Of a stretch of 64,000 nt of DNA, positions 1 to 8,834 are shown piece after piece (position 1 is the first letter of the stretch; the number at the start of each line of letters is the position of its first letter). The position numbers and the translations under genes were made by a program. The stretch comes from Stagnihabitans tardus (GTDB taxonomy: Bacteria; Pseudomonadota; Alphaproteobacteria; Rhodobacterales; Rhodobacteraceae), in assembly GCF_009925085.1 (NCBI RefSeq), contig NZ_JAABNR010000004.1, positions 215,108-279,107 on the forward strand, read 5' to 3'. The notes beneath the pieces are model-generated. The model saw only the letters and a list, made by a program, of their open reading frames with translations. It did no database searches and was not told where the DNA came from.

Positions 1-61
1 GGCGGCGACGCTCGCCATGGATGTGGCGGGCAAGAGCCGGGCTGACGCCCAGGGCGAGTGA
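1..61 (+). CDS. 3' end of an unidentified gene (partial)
   Basis: An open frame enters from the left edge and reads in phase from base 2 to a TGA at 59-61, ending ...DVAGKSRADAQGE. Nearly all codons end in G or C, as in real genes here. Only about 19 residues are visible, too few to name a family. A long hairpin repeat starts three bases after the stop, the same arrangement as after nusB, which supports this being a true gene end. Confidence 0.5.
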   Translation, partial: AATLAMDVAGKSRADAQGE

Positions 62-63
62 AA

Positions 64-193
64 GCGGGGGGCTCATGCCACTTGTTTCTCGAACCAGTGG
101 CGAACCAAGTGGCATACCCCCCGCACCCCCTGCCTCAAGGGGGATTCATCCCCCTTGAGAAACCCCGTGCGTGTTTGGGGCAGTCTGAATGGG
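64..193 (+). repeat. Composite gene-end repeat, copy 1
   Basis: Outer hairpin: GCGGGGGG (64-71) and ATGCCACTTG (75-84) pair with CAAGTGGCAT (106-115) and CCCCCCGC (117-124). Second hairpin: CTCAAGGGGGA (134-144) pairs perfectly with TCCCCCTTGAG (149-159). Then comes AAACCCCGTG (160-169) and a diverged tail GTGTTTGGGGCAGTCTGAA. The order matches the elements after nusB and after the glutathione transferase gene. It lies directly 3' of the partial gene in the same orientation, so a transcript-end role is possible. Confidence 0.7.
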
Positions 194-285
194 ACCTCTT
201 CGCTGGACGGGGAGGTTTTTTTGTTTGGGGTTCGGAGGGGGCGGGGTTAGCCTGAGGTCTACCTGATGCCCTGCGGCGGCGGCAG

Positions 286-337
286 CGGGGGGCCAGCCCC
301 CCGGACCCCCCGGAGATATTTGAGCCAAGTTGAAAGG
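286..337 (+). repeat. Gene-end repeat, copy 2 (hairpin plus tail)
   Basis: Hairpin CGGGGGGCCAGCCCCCCG (286-303) is followed by GACCCCCC and the tail GGAGATATTTGAGCC-AAGTTGAAAGG (312-337). The tail is nearly identical to the one at 17413-17437. It ends 29 bases before the DUF2189 start codon. Confidence 0.75.
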
Positions 338-366
338 CATCGGGCGGGGTTGGGAGGCCCTGGGCG

Positions 367-1137
367 ATGGAGGATGTGGTGGCGGGCCCGGCGCGGGTCA
401 CGGTCATGCAGGCCGATCTCAGCGATCTGCGGGCGGCCTTGGCGGCGGGTTGGGCGGATTTCCTGGCGGCGCCGACCTATGGGGCGTTTTTCTCGGTCGT
501 CTATGTGCTGGGCGGCTGGGGGATCCTGGCGGCGCTGACCGCGCATGGGCAGATCTGGTGGACCATCCCGGCCATGGCGGGCTTCCCGATCCTGGGGCCC
601 TTCATCGCCTGCGGGTTCTACGAGGTCTCGCGGCGCCTGGAACTGGGGGAGAAGCTGGTCGCGCGGGAAGTGGTGGGGATGATCTGGCGCCAGAAGGACC
701 GCCAGATTCCTTCGATGGCGGCGGTGGTCGTGGTCTTCTTCCTGTTCTGGAACTTCCTGTCGCATATCGTCTTTGCGCTCTTCCTCGGGACGGCCACGCT
801 GACGAATGTCTCTTCCTCGATGGCGATTTTTGCCACGCCCGCAGGCCTGGGGATGCTGGCCTTCGGCACGGTGCTGGGGGCGGCAATCGCGGTCTTGCTG
901 TTCAGCCTGACCGTGGTGAGCCTGCCGCTCTTGATGGAGCGCGAGGTGGATTTCATCACCGCGATGCTGACCTCGCTGCGTTGCGTGACGGCTTCTCCGG
1001 TTGTCATGCTGGGCTGGGGCGGGCTGATCGGGCTGGGGCTGATCCTTGGGATGCTGACGGGGTTCCTGGGGCTCTTCATCGTGCTGCCGCTTTTCGGCCA
1101 TGCCTCCTGGCATCTTTACCGGCGGCTGGTCGTCTGA
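367..1137 (+). CDS. DUF2189 multi-span membrane protein
   Basis: A 256-residue inner membrane protein. Several hydrophobic segments are visible: about residues 38-58, 62-83, 115-140, a long stretch around 150-185, and a C-terminal pair from about 210. The phrases YEVSRRLELGE and FWNFLSHIVFALF fit the DUF2189 family, which has no defined biochemical role. GGGAGG sits nine bases before the ATG. The gene is convergent with the bactofilin gene, and the gap holds a cluster of strong hairpins. Family assignment is from recognition of the membrane pattern and conserved phrases; function is unknown. Confidence 0.8.
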   Translation: MEDVVAGPARVTVMQADLSDLRAALAAGWADFLAAPTYGAFFSVVYVLGGWGILAALTAHGQIWWTIPAMAGFPILGPFIACGFYEVSRRLELGEKLVAREVVGMIWRQKDRQIPSMAAVVVVFFLFWNFLSHIVFALFLGTATLTNVSSSMAIFATPAGLGMLAFGTVLGAAIAVLLFSLTVVSLPLLMEREVDFITAMLTSLRCVTASPVVMLGWGGLIGLGLILGMLTGFLGLFIVLPLFGHASWHLYRRLVV

Positions 1138-1199
1138 CAGGGCCTTGGCGGGGCCCCCCTGGCGCAGCGCGTCTTCGGTCCCGCCAGGGACCGCGCCCT

Positions 1200-1371
1200 C
1201 CCGGAGGTGGCGCAGCGGGCTTTGCCCGCAGTGCCACCTCCGGGACCCGGGCGGCGCGCGCAAGCGCGCGCCGCCCCCCTCCTTCGGATTTCCAGTCGGG
1301 CTTTGCCCGATTGGAAACCCGAAGGACCGCGCCCCTTCGGGGAAAGGAAAGGGCCCCCGTCGGGGGGCCCT
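1200..1371. repeat. Cluster of four hairpins between convergent genes
   Basis: This fills most of the gap 1138-1446. (1) CCCGGAGGTGGC (1200-1211) pairs with GCCACCTCCGGG (1233-1244), with inner GCGGGC-ttt-GCCCGC. (2) GGGCGGCGCGCGC-AA-GCGCGCGCCGCCC (1249-1276) is a perfect 13-bp stem with a 2-base loop. (3) 1281-1301 pairs with 1305-1325 over 21 bases with one mismatch and one wobble. (4) AGGGCCCCC pairs with GGGGGCCCT (about 1350-1371). No gene is seen in the gap. The hairpins may end transcription from both sides. Confidence 0.75.
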
Positions 1372-1446
1372 GGATTGGCAAATCTGTTTCTTGCTCTCGC
1401 AATGCATTCCGGTCCGGACAAATGCCGCGGACCGCTGGCCTGGCGC

Positions 1447-1935
1447 TCAGACGCCTTCGCCGGCCACCGGCGGGGGCAGGGCCCCGCGCGAGGTCGCGAG
1501 CGGGTCTTCCTGGCGCTGGACCGAACCCTCGAAATGCGCTCCCGATTCGATGGCGATGGTCTTGTGGATGATGTCGCCTTCGACGCGGGCCGTCGAGGTC
1601 AGGCGGACCTTCAGGCCCCGCACCCTTCCGATCACACGCCCGTTCACCACGATGTCATCCGCCACGATCTCGCCGCGGATCGTCGCCGATTCGCCCACGG
1701 TCAAGAGATGCGCCCGGATGTCGCCCTCGACCGTGCCCTCGACCTGGATGTCGCCAGAGGTCTTCAGATTGCCCACCACCGTCAGGTCAGCCGACAGGAT
1801 CGAGGCGCCGACCTTGCCGCGCGGGGCGGCCGGGGTGTAGTCGGTCGTGGGTTTCGTCATCGGAGCCTCCGGTGCCTTGGGTTTGTCTCCCTCGCCCTTG
1901 GGTCCGGGTTCATTGATGCGACTCTTAGAAAACAT
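1447..1935 (-). CDS. Bactofilin (polymer-forming cytoskeletal protein)
   Basis: A 162-residue protein whose middle (about 45-135) is the bactofilin beta-helix, with repeated hydrophobic-glycine rungs such as VGNLKTSGDIQVEGTVEGDI and VNGRVIGRV. The N- and C-terminal tails are polar and proline-rich, as usual. Bactofilins self-assemble into filaments on the inner face of the membrane and often position envelope enzymes. The start lies inside the end of the M23 peptidase gene (11-base overlap), and this bactofilin plus M23 endopeptidase pairing is a known functional unit in cell-shape and stalk control. The Shine-Dalgarno is weak, so translation is probably coupled. Confidence 0.92.
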   Translation of the reverse strand: MFSKSRINEPGPKGEGDKPKAPEAPMTKPTTDYTPAAPRGKVGASILSADLTVVGNLKTSGDIQVEGTVEGDIRAHLLTVGESATIRGEIVADDIVVNGRVIGRVRGLKVRLTSTARVEGDIIHKTIAIESGAHFEGSVQRQEDPLATSRGALPPPVAGEGV

Positions 1936-3259
1936 CTCTCGCAGCCCTTATGAAGGTCATCGGATTGACGGCGGTTCCGCTGAGGCGGACCTCGTAGTGA
2001 AGGTGAGTGCCGGTGGACCGGCCAGAATTGCCCATATCACCGATCTTTTCCCCGCGCGATACCTTTTGACCGACCTTCACGCCGATGTCGGACAGGTGGC
2101 CATAGCGGGTCTCGATGCCGAAGGCATGGCTGATCTTCACAAGCCGGCCATAGCCGTTCTCCCAGCCCGCATAGGTCACGGTTCCATCGGCCGTGGCATA
2201 GATCGGATCGCCGTAATCACCCGCCAGGTCCTGGCCCTCATGCATCTTGTGGCGCCCGTTGATCGGGTCGTTTCGGCCGCCGAAGCCCGAGGTCAGGCGG
2301 AAAGAGGTCTTCAGCGGCAGGCCAAGCGGCACCTTGAAGGCGGCCATGCGATAGGTGTTCAGCGTGTCCAGCGTGGCCAGGATCGCATTGGCCCGCGTCT
2401 CGTCCGGGCTGCCCGAAAGGCCCATGGTGGACAGCTTGATCGGCACGAGGGGCCCGCCCTGGCCCGAATAGCCCGAACGGACGGCCGAGATCAGGTCATC
2501 GGGGTTCAGCCCGGCAGCGGTGAACATCTTCTCCAGCGGTTCGACCGAGACGGTCAGGGCCTCTTCGAGCTTGGCGAAGATGATGGCGTTGCGCGCCTCG
2601 ACCTCGGCCTTGGCCTTGGCGACTTCGGCGGTCTTGGCCTCGGCCTCGGCCACTTCGGTCAGCATCGTGTCGCGGTCGCGGGCGGCGCTGGTCAGGGCCT
2701 CGGACATCAGGTCCAGCGTCCTGGCCAGGTCTTCGGCCTGGGTGACCGGGCTGCCCGACCCGCCCGCCGCGAGGGCGGCCTGGGCGGTTTGCGCCTCGGC
2801 GCGGGCGGTGTCGCGTTCGCGGATGGTGCGGCGCAGCGTGTTCTGGATGACGTCGATGCCGGTCTGCAATTCGCGCAGGCGGGTCTCGGCGGCCAAAAGG
2901 CGCTCCTGCATGGCCGAGACCTGGTCCAGGGCGAGGTTGAAGCGCGACTGGGCGCCGGCGGCTTCGGCCACGCGCAGGTCGCGGTCGGCCGAAAGCGCCT
3001 CGAGCCGCTGTGCAAAGACCTCGGTCTGGCTGGCCACCTGGTCGCGGCTGTTGGCCTGGCCCAGCATGTCGACGATCAAAAGCGCCGAGGCCACCATCAT
3101 CCAGCCCATGGCCAGCGTGCCCAGCATGAGCCCCATGGCCTGGGTGAGCGGGCGCAGGCGGACGAATCGGGTGGCGGTGTCGGATTTCAGGAACAGCCTT
3201 TGCTCCGGGAACCAGGGTTCCAGCGCAAGGTTGAGGCGATAGGCAAAACGTTGCAGCAC
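1925..3259 (-). CDS. M23 family metalloendopeptidase with coiled coil
   Basis: A 444-residue membrane-anchored murein hydrolase or hydrolase regulator. There is an N-terminal membrane segment near residues 40-65 (LMLGTLAMGWMMVASALLIV), then an Ala/Glu-rich coiled coil (about 80-230), then a C-terminal LytM/M23 domain. The zinc ligands are intact: H340 and D344 in MHEGQDLAG, and H419/H421 in GTHLHYE, so it should be catalytically active. The start is GTG at 3259 with AAGGA ten bases upstream; no ATG lies just upstream in frame. It is first in a two-gene unit with the bactofilin, suggesting localised peptidoglycan cutting. Confidence 0.9.
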   Translation of the reverse strand: MLQRFAYRLNLALEPWFPEQRLFLKSDTATRFVRLRPLTQAMGLMLGTLAMGWMMVASALLIVDMLGQANSRDQVASQTEVFAQRLEALSADRDLRVAEAAGAQSRFNLALDQVSAMQERLLAAETRLRELQTGIDVIQNTLRRTIRERDTARAEAQTAQAALAAGGSGSPVTQAEDLARTLDLMSEALTSAARDRDTMLTEVAEAEAKTAEVAKAKAEVEARNAIIFAKLEEALTVSVEPLEKMFTAAGLNPDDLISAVRSGYSGQGGPLVPIKLSTMGLSGSPDETRANAILATLDTLNTYRMAAFKVPLGLPLKTSFRLTSGFGGRNDPINGRHKMHEGQDLAGDYGDPIYATADGTVTYAGWENGYGRLVKISHAFGIETRYGHLSDIGVKVGQKVSRGEKIGDMGNSGRSTGTHLHYEVRLSGTAVNPMTFIRAARDVF

Positions 3260-3394
3260 GTCGTCCGGTTCCTTGAGTTCCGCCCCAGAGACGGGCTTTC
3301 CCTTGGCTAGCCGCCCGGCGCTCGGGTTTCAACCGCCCCGACCCCGGGCTTGCGGGAATCCGCTGAAAGGGGGGCGCCCTTGGGGGAGGGGGCC

Positions 3395-3513
3395 CTGCCG
3401 ACTGGAGCCTTGGTGCGAACGTTGAAGGGAGGACCCGCCGACTGTGAAGTGGCAGGTCGCCCTGCCGACTGGAAGCCTGCGTTGGCTCATGCTCGGTCGC
3501 CCCGCCGACTGTG
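3395..3513. repeat. Four short direct repeats, CYGCCGACTG
   Basis: GCCGACTG occurs at 3397, 3437, 3464 and 3504, spaced 40, 27 and 40 bases, with alternating contexts (cctGCCGACTGga, cccGCCGACTGtg). The last two sit in a longer repeated GGTCGCCC-YGCCGACTG. They lie in the non-coding gap 3260-3541, upstream of the M23 start on the minus strand. No gene is seen in this gap. Confidence 0.6.
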
Positions 3514-3541
3514 CCGGGGAGACATGGGGCGAGTGCCGCGT

Positions 3542-4351
3542 TTATTCCCGCTCCTCGACCAGGGGCCAATAGAAATCCGGCGGCAGCCCGGCATCGGCGC
3601 GCTTCTCCTCGTTGAAGGGCGGTTTCAGCGACCCGTGGAAATAGCGCCGCACCAGGTCGTGGAAGACCTCCTTCGGATCGCTGCCCTCGCGGCCGCAGAG
3701 CCAGTTGAACCACTTGGACCCATAGGCGACATGGGAGACCTCTTCGGCATAGATCACGTTCAGCGCCTCCACCGCCCCTGTCTCTCCGGCCTTTTCGAAG
3801 AGCGCGATCATCCCAGGGGTCACATCCAGCCCCCGGGCTTCCAGCACCATGGGCACCACCGCGAGCCGGGCCTGGAGGTCGCCCACCGTGTCCTCGGCCG
3901 CCCGCCACATCCCGGCATGGGCGGGCAGGGCGCCGTAATGGCTGCCCATGGCGTGCAGACAATCGCAGACCATCAGGAAATGCCGGCACTCGTCATCTGC
4001 TGCCCGCACCCAGTCGTCATAGAAGCCCAGGGGCATCGGCTGATCGCAGAACCTTGCGATGATGTCCCAGTGCAGATCGACCGCGTTGAGCTCGATATGG
4101 GCGACCGCATGGAGCATCGCCTGCCGCCCCGCCAGCGACCCCGGCTTGCGCTTGGGAACATCGCGGGGGTCGAGGAGCACCGGCTCGGAGGGCCGGGCGG
4201 GCTGCAAGGGCGGATCGGCCCGCCCGATCTCCAAGGGAGCTCCCGCTGCCCGAGAGGCCAACCAGGCCGCCGCATGGGTCCGCCCCAGCTCGACCTTGGC
4301 CCGTGCCTCGCCGCAGCTCAGGACCTGAACCGCCATCTCAGCCAGTGTCAC
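3542..4351 (-). CDS. DUF455 ferritin-like protein
   Basis: A 269-residue protein of the DUF455 family, a ferritin-like four-helix fold. Metal-ligand patterns are visible: HAVAHIELNAVD, DDECRHF and YAEEVSHVAYG, i.e. Glu and ExxxH motifs typical of di-iron helices. The activity of this family is not established. I chose GTG at 4351 because AAGGGAGGA lies seven bases upstream; an ATG five codons inside has no comparable ribosome binding site. It is separated from the peroxiredoxin gene upstream by a hairpin-rich gap. Its neighbour suggests, but does not prove, a redox or iron-related role. Confidence 0.88.
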   Translation of the reverse strand: MTLAEMAVQVLSCGEARAKVELGRTHAAAWLASRAAGAPLEIGRADPPLQPARPSEPVLLDPRDVPKRKPGSLAGRQAMLHAVAHIELNAVDLHWDIIARFCDQPMPLGFYDDWVRAADDECRHFLMVCDCLHAMGSHYGALPAHAGMWRAAEDTVGDLQARLAVVPMVLEARGLDVTPGMIALFEKAGETGAVEALNVIYAEEVSHVAYGSKWFNWLCGREGSDPKEVFHDLVRRYFHGSLKPPFNEEKRADAGLPPDFYWPLVEERE

Positions 4352-4467
4352 GATACGATCCTCCCTTGGCGCCTGGCCCCGTCTATCCAAAGGAGCGGCT
4401 TGCGCCGCAAGTCTTTTTTCTCGCCTCTGTCCCCAAGGGGGGCCAACCGGCTCGGGATGGGGTGGGT

Positions 4468-4532
4468 CCGGGAGGGGGCTTGCCCCCTCCCGGTCTGGGG
4501 AGGGTGCGGGAGGGGCGGAACGCCCCTCCCGC
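4468..4532. repeat. Two perfect GC hairpins
   Basis: CCGGGAGGGGGC-TT-GCCCCCTCCCGG (4468-4493) and GCGGGAGGGGCG-GAA-CGCCCCTCCCGC (4506-4532) are perfect 12-bp stems with 2- and 3-base loops. They lie between the peroxiredoxin stop and the DUF455 start, both minus strand. They may act as a transcript terminator or processing site. Confidence 0.7.
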
Positions 4533-4584
4533 CTGGCCCGGAAAGACCATCCGTCAGGCCTGCCACAGATGCGGCTTGCGGGGT

Positions 4585-5067
4585 CTAGCCCTTGACCGCC
4601 GTCAGGACCTCGGCCGCATGGCCCTTGACCTTCTCGACCCGCCAGGTCTTTTCCAGCACCCCATCCGCGCCGATCAGGAAGGTCGAGCGCAGAACCCCCA
4701 CGACCTCCTTGCCGAAGAAGATCTTGGCGCCGTAAGAGCCCCAGTCTTCCATCACATGGCCCTCCTTGTCGGAGAGAAGCGCCATGCCAAGCCCCTGCTT
4801 GGCCGCGAATTTGCGGTGCTTTTCCACCCCGTCCTTGGACAGGCCCAGGACCGTCACCCCCGCCGCCTGGAACTCGGGCAAGAGCGCCTGGAACTCCATG
4901 ATCTCGTTGGTGCAAGAGGGCGTGCCATCGGCGCCATAGGTAAACAGCACCACCCGGCTGCCCCGCAGGGCGGAAAGCGTGACCGCGCTGCCATCCTCAC
5001 GCATCAGGGTGAAATCGGGGGCCATCTGCCCGATCGGAGGGTGATCTGCGGGTTTCACATCGGCCAT
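4585..5067 (-). CDS. Peroxiredoxin, BCP/AhpC-TSA type
   Basis: A 160-residue thioredoxin-fold peroxidase that reduces hydrogen peroxide and organic hydroperoxides. The conserved core is APDFTLMREDGSAVTLS followed by the peroxidatic cysteine in GTPSCTNEIMEF. In classical BCP a resolving Cys lies five residues after it (CTTEAC); here that place is Met, so this looks like a 1-Cys or alternatively resolved enzyme. The ATG at 5067 has AAGGAG six bases upstream; the longer open frame upstream is not needed. It is divergent from the YhdP-like gene, with only about 80 bases between the starts. Confidence 0.9.
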   Translation of the reverse strand: MADVKPADHPPIGQMAPDFTLMREDGSAVTLSALRGSRVVLFTYGADGTPSCTNEIMEFQALLPEFQAAGVTVLGLSKDGVEKHRKFAAKQGLGMALLSDKEGHVMEDWGSYGAKIFFGKEVVGVLRSTFLIGADGVLEKTWRVEKVKGHAAEVLTAVKG

Positions 5068-5147
5068 GGGCGGCTCCTTGCCTTGTTTTCTGCGGGATTG
5101 CCCCCGCTTCCTTGGCGTTTTAGTTGCCTTGCGGCAAAGATAAAGGC

Positions 5148-8100
5148 ATGGCCGGGACAAGGGGCGGAAAAAACCCCAACCCGGGGCGCGGGCAGAGCGA
5201 AACGAACAAGTCAGGCGGCAGGTCAGGCGGAATGACGGCAACAGGCAAGACGCAGACGGCTGGCCAGACTGCTGGCCCGTCCGGCGGAGCGAGCCCGGCG
5301 GGCGAAGCGCCGCTGGTGCTGGAGCCTGCTGCGCGCGTCAGCCCCGGTCGAGACCTGTCCCGGGCCGAAGTCCCCGACACAGCGCCCCCCGACACAGCGC
5401 AGCCCGACACAGCGCTCCCCGATGCCGCGCTCCCCGACCGCCGCAAGGCTGACCTCGGCCCCCCCGGCGGGCGCGAAAGGCGTCGGCGTCGGCGCTCTTC
5501 GGGCCTTGGCGGGCGGCTGGTCTTTCTCTTCCTCGTCGCGGCGCTTGGCCTTGGGCTTCTGGCGCTGAACGGGCGGACCATCCCCCTGCCGGTCTGGGCC
5601 GTGGCCGAGATCGAATCCCGCCTGAATGACGCCATCGACCGCGTCTTGCCGCAGCATGCCGCCTCGGTCGGCGGCATCACCCTGACCGTGGGCAGCGACT
5701 GGACGCCAACGCTGGATATCGAGGACCTGCGGCTGCTTCAGCCCTCGGGCCAGACGCTCCTGACCCTGCCCGAGAGCCATCTGCAACTGGACCCCGGCAG
5801 CCTCTTGCACGGCGCCATCCAGCCGCAAAGCCTGCGGATCGTGGGGGCGCGGCTGGCGGTGCGGCGCGATGCGGATGGGCGCTTCGACCTTGACCTCGGC
5901 AGCGCCGGTTCCGCCCCCGCCCCCCGTCTGGAAAGCCCGGCCCAGGCCTTTGCGCTTCTGGAGGCCGCCTTTGCCCAACCCGCCTTCGCCCATCTGACCC
6001 GCATCGATGTCGAGGCCCTGAGCCTGACCCTCACCGACCGCGCCACGAACCGCACCTGGGAGGTGGGCGACGGGCGGCTTTCCATCGACAACCGGCCCGA
6101 GGAACTGGCGGCCCAGCTCGCCATGACCCTGGTGGCCGGTGGCGAGACCCCGGCCCAGGCCGTGCTGACGGCGGTGCTGGGCAAGGGCAAGGCCGAGGCG
6201 CGGCTTTCCGCCGAGGTCACCCAGGTCTCGGCCCCGGACCTCGCCTCGGGGGCTCCGGCCCTGGCCTGGCTTGGGGTGCTGGACGCGCCGATCTCGGGGC
6301 GGCTGGCGGCCACGATCGGGACCGAGGGCGTCTCGGCGCTGGAAGGGCGGCTCGAGATCGGGGCGGGTGCCTTGCAGCCCACGCCCGGCACCACGCCCAT
6401 CGCCTTCGACCGGGCGAGCCTGGGGCTGGGCTTCGACCCGCAGGCCGGGCGGCTCCTCTTGACGGACCTGTCCTTGCAAAGCCAGACCCTGCGGCTGAAG
6501 GCCAAGGGGCAGGCCTATATGGTCGACGCCCAGGGCCAGAGGGAGACGGGCCCCCTGTCGGCGCGCATTCCTGCGGCCTTCCTCGGGCAGTTGACGATTT
6601 CCGACCTTTCCGTCGATCCGGACGGGCTCTTTGCCGCGCCCGTGCAGTTCAGCGAGGGCGCCTTTGACGCCCGCCTGCGGCTTGATCCCTTCACGCTGGA
6701 CATCGGCCAGTTCACCCTGGCCGAGGCGGGCGACACGCTGAGCCTGAAGGGCCGCATCTCGGCCTCGCCCAAGGGTTGGACGACGGCCATCGACCTGAAC
6801 CTGAACCGCATCTCGCGCGACCGGCTTCTGGCGATCTGGCCCCTGCGGCTGGTGACCGGCACGCGCAACTGGGTGCGCGACAATATCCGCAATGCGCAGC
6901 TGAAGGACCTGACCGCCGCCCTACGCCTCGCGCCGGGGCAGGAGCCGCGCGCCGAACTGTCCTATTCCTTCGCCGATGCCGAGCTGCGCTTCATGCCCAA
7001 GATGCCCCAGGTCACGGGGGCGGATGGCTATTCGACGATCCAGGGGCGGCGCTATACGCTGGTGGTCTCCAAGGGTCAGATCCGGCCGCCCGAGGGCGGG
7101 CTTCTGGATGTCTCGGGCACCGTCTTTGCCGTGCCCGATATCACGCTGAAACCTGCCGTGGCCGAGATCGGGCTGCGCCTGCGCGGGCCCCTGACCGCGA
7201 CGCTGTCGCTTCTGGACCAGCCGCCCCTGTCCTATATGCGCAAGGCGGGGCAGCCGGTGGACCTCGGGACGGGCAATGTCGACCTGACCGCCCGCATCTC
7301 CTTCCCGCTGATCGCCCGCGTCCTGCAAGAGCATGTGACCCTGGATGTGCGCGCCGTGGTGCGGGATTTCCTGTCCGACAAGCTGATCAAGGATCACCGC
7401 GTGACGGCCCCCGCGCTGGATGTGCATGTGACCTCGACCCAGCTCACCATCGCGGGCAAGGGCGCGGTGGGCCAGGTGCCCTTCGACATGACCCTGTCCC
7501 AGGTCATCCCCATCTCCCGCCTGACCCCGCGCCAGGCGTCGCTGCAAGCCAACCTCCCCCAGGGCGTCCTGATCTTCCCCGAGGCCATCCCCGCCCCGCC
7601 GACCCTGGTTGCGGGCACCGTCACGCTTTCTCCGGCCGCCGTCGAAGAGTTCCGCCTGGGGCTCCCCAAGACCGCCGTCCAGGGCGAGGGCCCGGCCGAG
7701 GTCGTCCTGACCCTGGCCAAGGGCCAGCCCGGCCGCATGGAGCTCACCTCGACGCTGGAGGGCCTGGTGCTGGCCATCCCCGAGCTTGGCTGGCGCAAGG
7801 GGGCAGGGACGGCGGGCACGCTCAAGGCCGAGGTCACGCTGGGCACCGTCCCCCGGGTGGACCGCCTCGCGCTGTCGGCCCCGGGCCTGTCGGCCGAGGG
7901 CACGGTCACCCTGCGTTCGGACGGGCTTTTGGACCTCGCACGGTTCTCCCGCGTCAAGATGGGCGGCTGGCTGGACGGCGGGCTTGATATCAAGGGCAAC
8001 GGCTCCAAGCTGGTGGAATTCGCCGTGACCTCGGGCAGCATCGACATGCGGCGCTTCCCCGAGAACCGGGGCGGCGGCGGCTCGGGCGGCAACCGCATCC

Positions 8101-8834
8101 GCGCCGACCTGGCCTCGCTCCGGGTGACCGAGGGCATCCGCATCGCCCCCTTCAGCGGCGATTTCACCCTGAGGGGCGGCTTCAACGGCACTTTCCGCGG
8201 CCGCGTCAACGGCGAGGCGCCGATCACCGGCACCGTCGTGCCCACCCGCAACGGATCGGCCGTGCGGATCGAGGCCGATGACGCCGGCGCCGTCGCCCGC
8301 TCGGCCGGGCTCTTCGCCTCGGCCCAGGGCGGCAAGCTGACCCTGTCGCTTGTCCCCCTCGCGGGATCGGGCATCTATGACGGCACGGCGCGGATCGAGC
8401 GGGTTCGGGTCAAATACGGCTCCTTCATGGCCGATCTCCTCTCGGCCATCTCGGTCGTGGGGCTCCTGGACCAATTGAACGGCGACGGCATCGTCTTTGA
8501 CCGCGCCGAGGCGGAATTCCTTCTGACCCCCTCGGTCATCGAGATCCGGCGCGGTTCGGCCATCGGCCTGTCGATGGGCGTCTCGCTGGAGGGGCGCTAT
8601 GACACGGGCTCCACCCGGTTCGACATGCAGGGCGTCGTCTCGCCGCTTTACCTGTTGAACGGCATCGGCGCGATCCTGACCCGCAAGGGCGAAGGGCTCT
8701 TCGGTTTTGCCTATAAACTGCGCGGCACGGCGGCGGTGCCCGATGTCAGCGTCAACCCGCTGTCGATCCTGACGCCGGGCATGTTCCGCGAATTGTTCCG
8801 CGCCCCGGCCCCCAACCTAGGAAATGGCGGATGA
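5148..8834 (+). CDS. YhdP-like AsmA/DUF3971 giant envelope protein
   Basis: About 1228 residues. A cytosolic tail of about 115 residues is rich in Gly, Ala, Pro and Thr, with a PDTAxPDTA repeat (about 76-96). RRRRRR then leads into a single membrane helix (121-141), and the rest is periplasmic beta-rich sequence typical of DUF3971/AsmA-like C-terminal proteins. This superfamily (YhdP, TamB, AsmA) is thought to form bridge-like proteins carrying phospholipids between membranes. The start is uncertain: ATG 5148 is used here, TTG 5124 and ATG 5232 are alternatives. Its stop overlaps the queA start by ATGA, so the two are translationally coupled. Confidence 0.85.
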   Translation: MAGTRGGKNPNPGRGQSETNKSGGRSGGMTATGKTQTAGQTAGPSGGASPAGEAPLVLEPAARVSPGRDLSRAEVPDTAPPDTAQPDTALPDAALPDRRKADLGPPGGRERRRRRRSSGLGGRLVFLFLVAALGLGLLALNGRTIPLPVWAVAEIESRLNDAIDRVLPQHAASVGGITLTVGSDWTPTLDIEDLRLLQPSGQTLLTLPESHLQLDPGSLLHGAIQPQSLRIVGARLAVRRDADGRFDLDLGSAGSAPAPRLESPAQAFALLEAAFAQPAFAHLTRIDVEALSLTLTDRATNRTWEVGDGRLSIDNRPEELAAQLAMTLVAGGETPAQAVLTAVLGKGKAEARLSAEVTQVSAPDLASGAPALAWLGVLDAPISGRLAATIGTEGVSALEGRLEIGAGALQPTPGTTPIAFDRASLGLGFDPQAGRLLLTDLSLQSQTLRLKAKGQAYMVDAQGQRETGPLSARIPAAFLGQLTISDLSVDPDGLFAAPVQFSEGAFDARLRLDPFTLDIGQFTLAEAGDTLSLKGRISASPKGWTTAIDLNLNRISRDRLLAIWPLRLVTGTRNWVRDNIRNAQLKDLTAALRLAPGQEPRAELSYSFADAELRFMPKMPQVTGADGYSTIQGRRYTLVVSKGQIRPPEGGLLDVSGTVFAVPDITLKPAVAEIGLRLRGPLTATLSLLDQPPLSYMRKAGQPVDLGTGNVDLTARISFPLIARVLQEHVTLDVRAVVRDFLSDKLIKDHRVTAPALDVHVTSTQLTIAGKGAVGQVPFDMTLSQVIPISRLTPRQASLQANLPQGVLIFPEAIPAPPTLVAGTVTLSPAAVEEFRLGLPKTAVQGEGPAEVVLTLAKGQPGRMELTSTLEGLVLAIPELGWRKGAGTAGTLKAEVTLGTVPRVDRLALSAPGLSAEGTVTLRSDGLLDLARFSRVKMGGWLDGGLDIKGNGSKLVEFAVTSGSIDMRRFPENRGGGGSGGNRIRADLASLRVTEGIRIAPFSGDFTLRGGFNGTFRGRVNGEAPITGTVVPTRNGSAVRIEADDAGAVARSAGLFASAQGGKLTLSLVPLAGSGIYDGTARIERVRVKYGSFMADLLSAISVVGLLDQLNGDGIVFDRAEAEFLLTPSVIEIRRGSAIGLSMGVSLEGRYDTGSTRFDMQGVVSPLYLLNGIGAILTRKGEGLFGFAYKLRGTAAVPDVSVNPLSILTPGMFRELFRAPAPNLGNGG
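5373..5432 (+). repeat. 15-bp in-frame tandem repeat in the YhdP-like gene
   Basis: Four units of a CCCGACACAGCGC-like 15-mer, the last more diverged, encode [20 protein letters not shown] in the cytosolic tail. The multiple of three keeps the frame, so copy number may vary between strains without breaking the gene. Confidence 0.75.

Noticed and set aside
2496..3989. Long opposite-frame open frames across the M23 gene and many other genes
   Set aside because: They lie opposite or out of phase with clear genes, have Arg/Pro/Gly-biased translations and no conserved domains.
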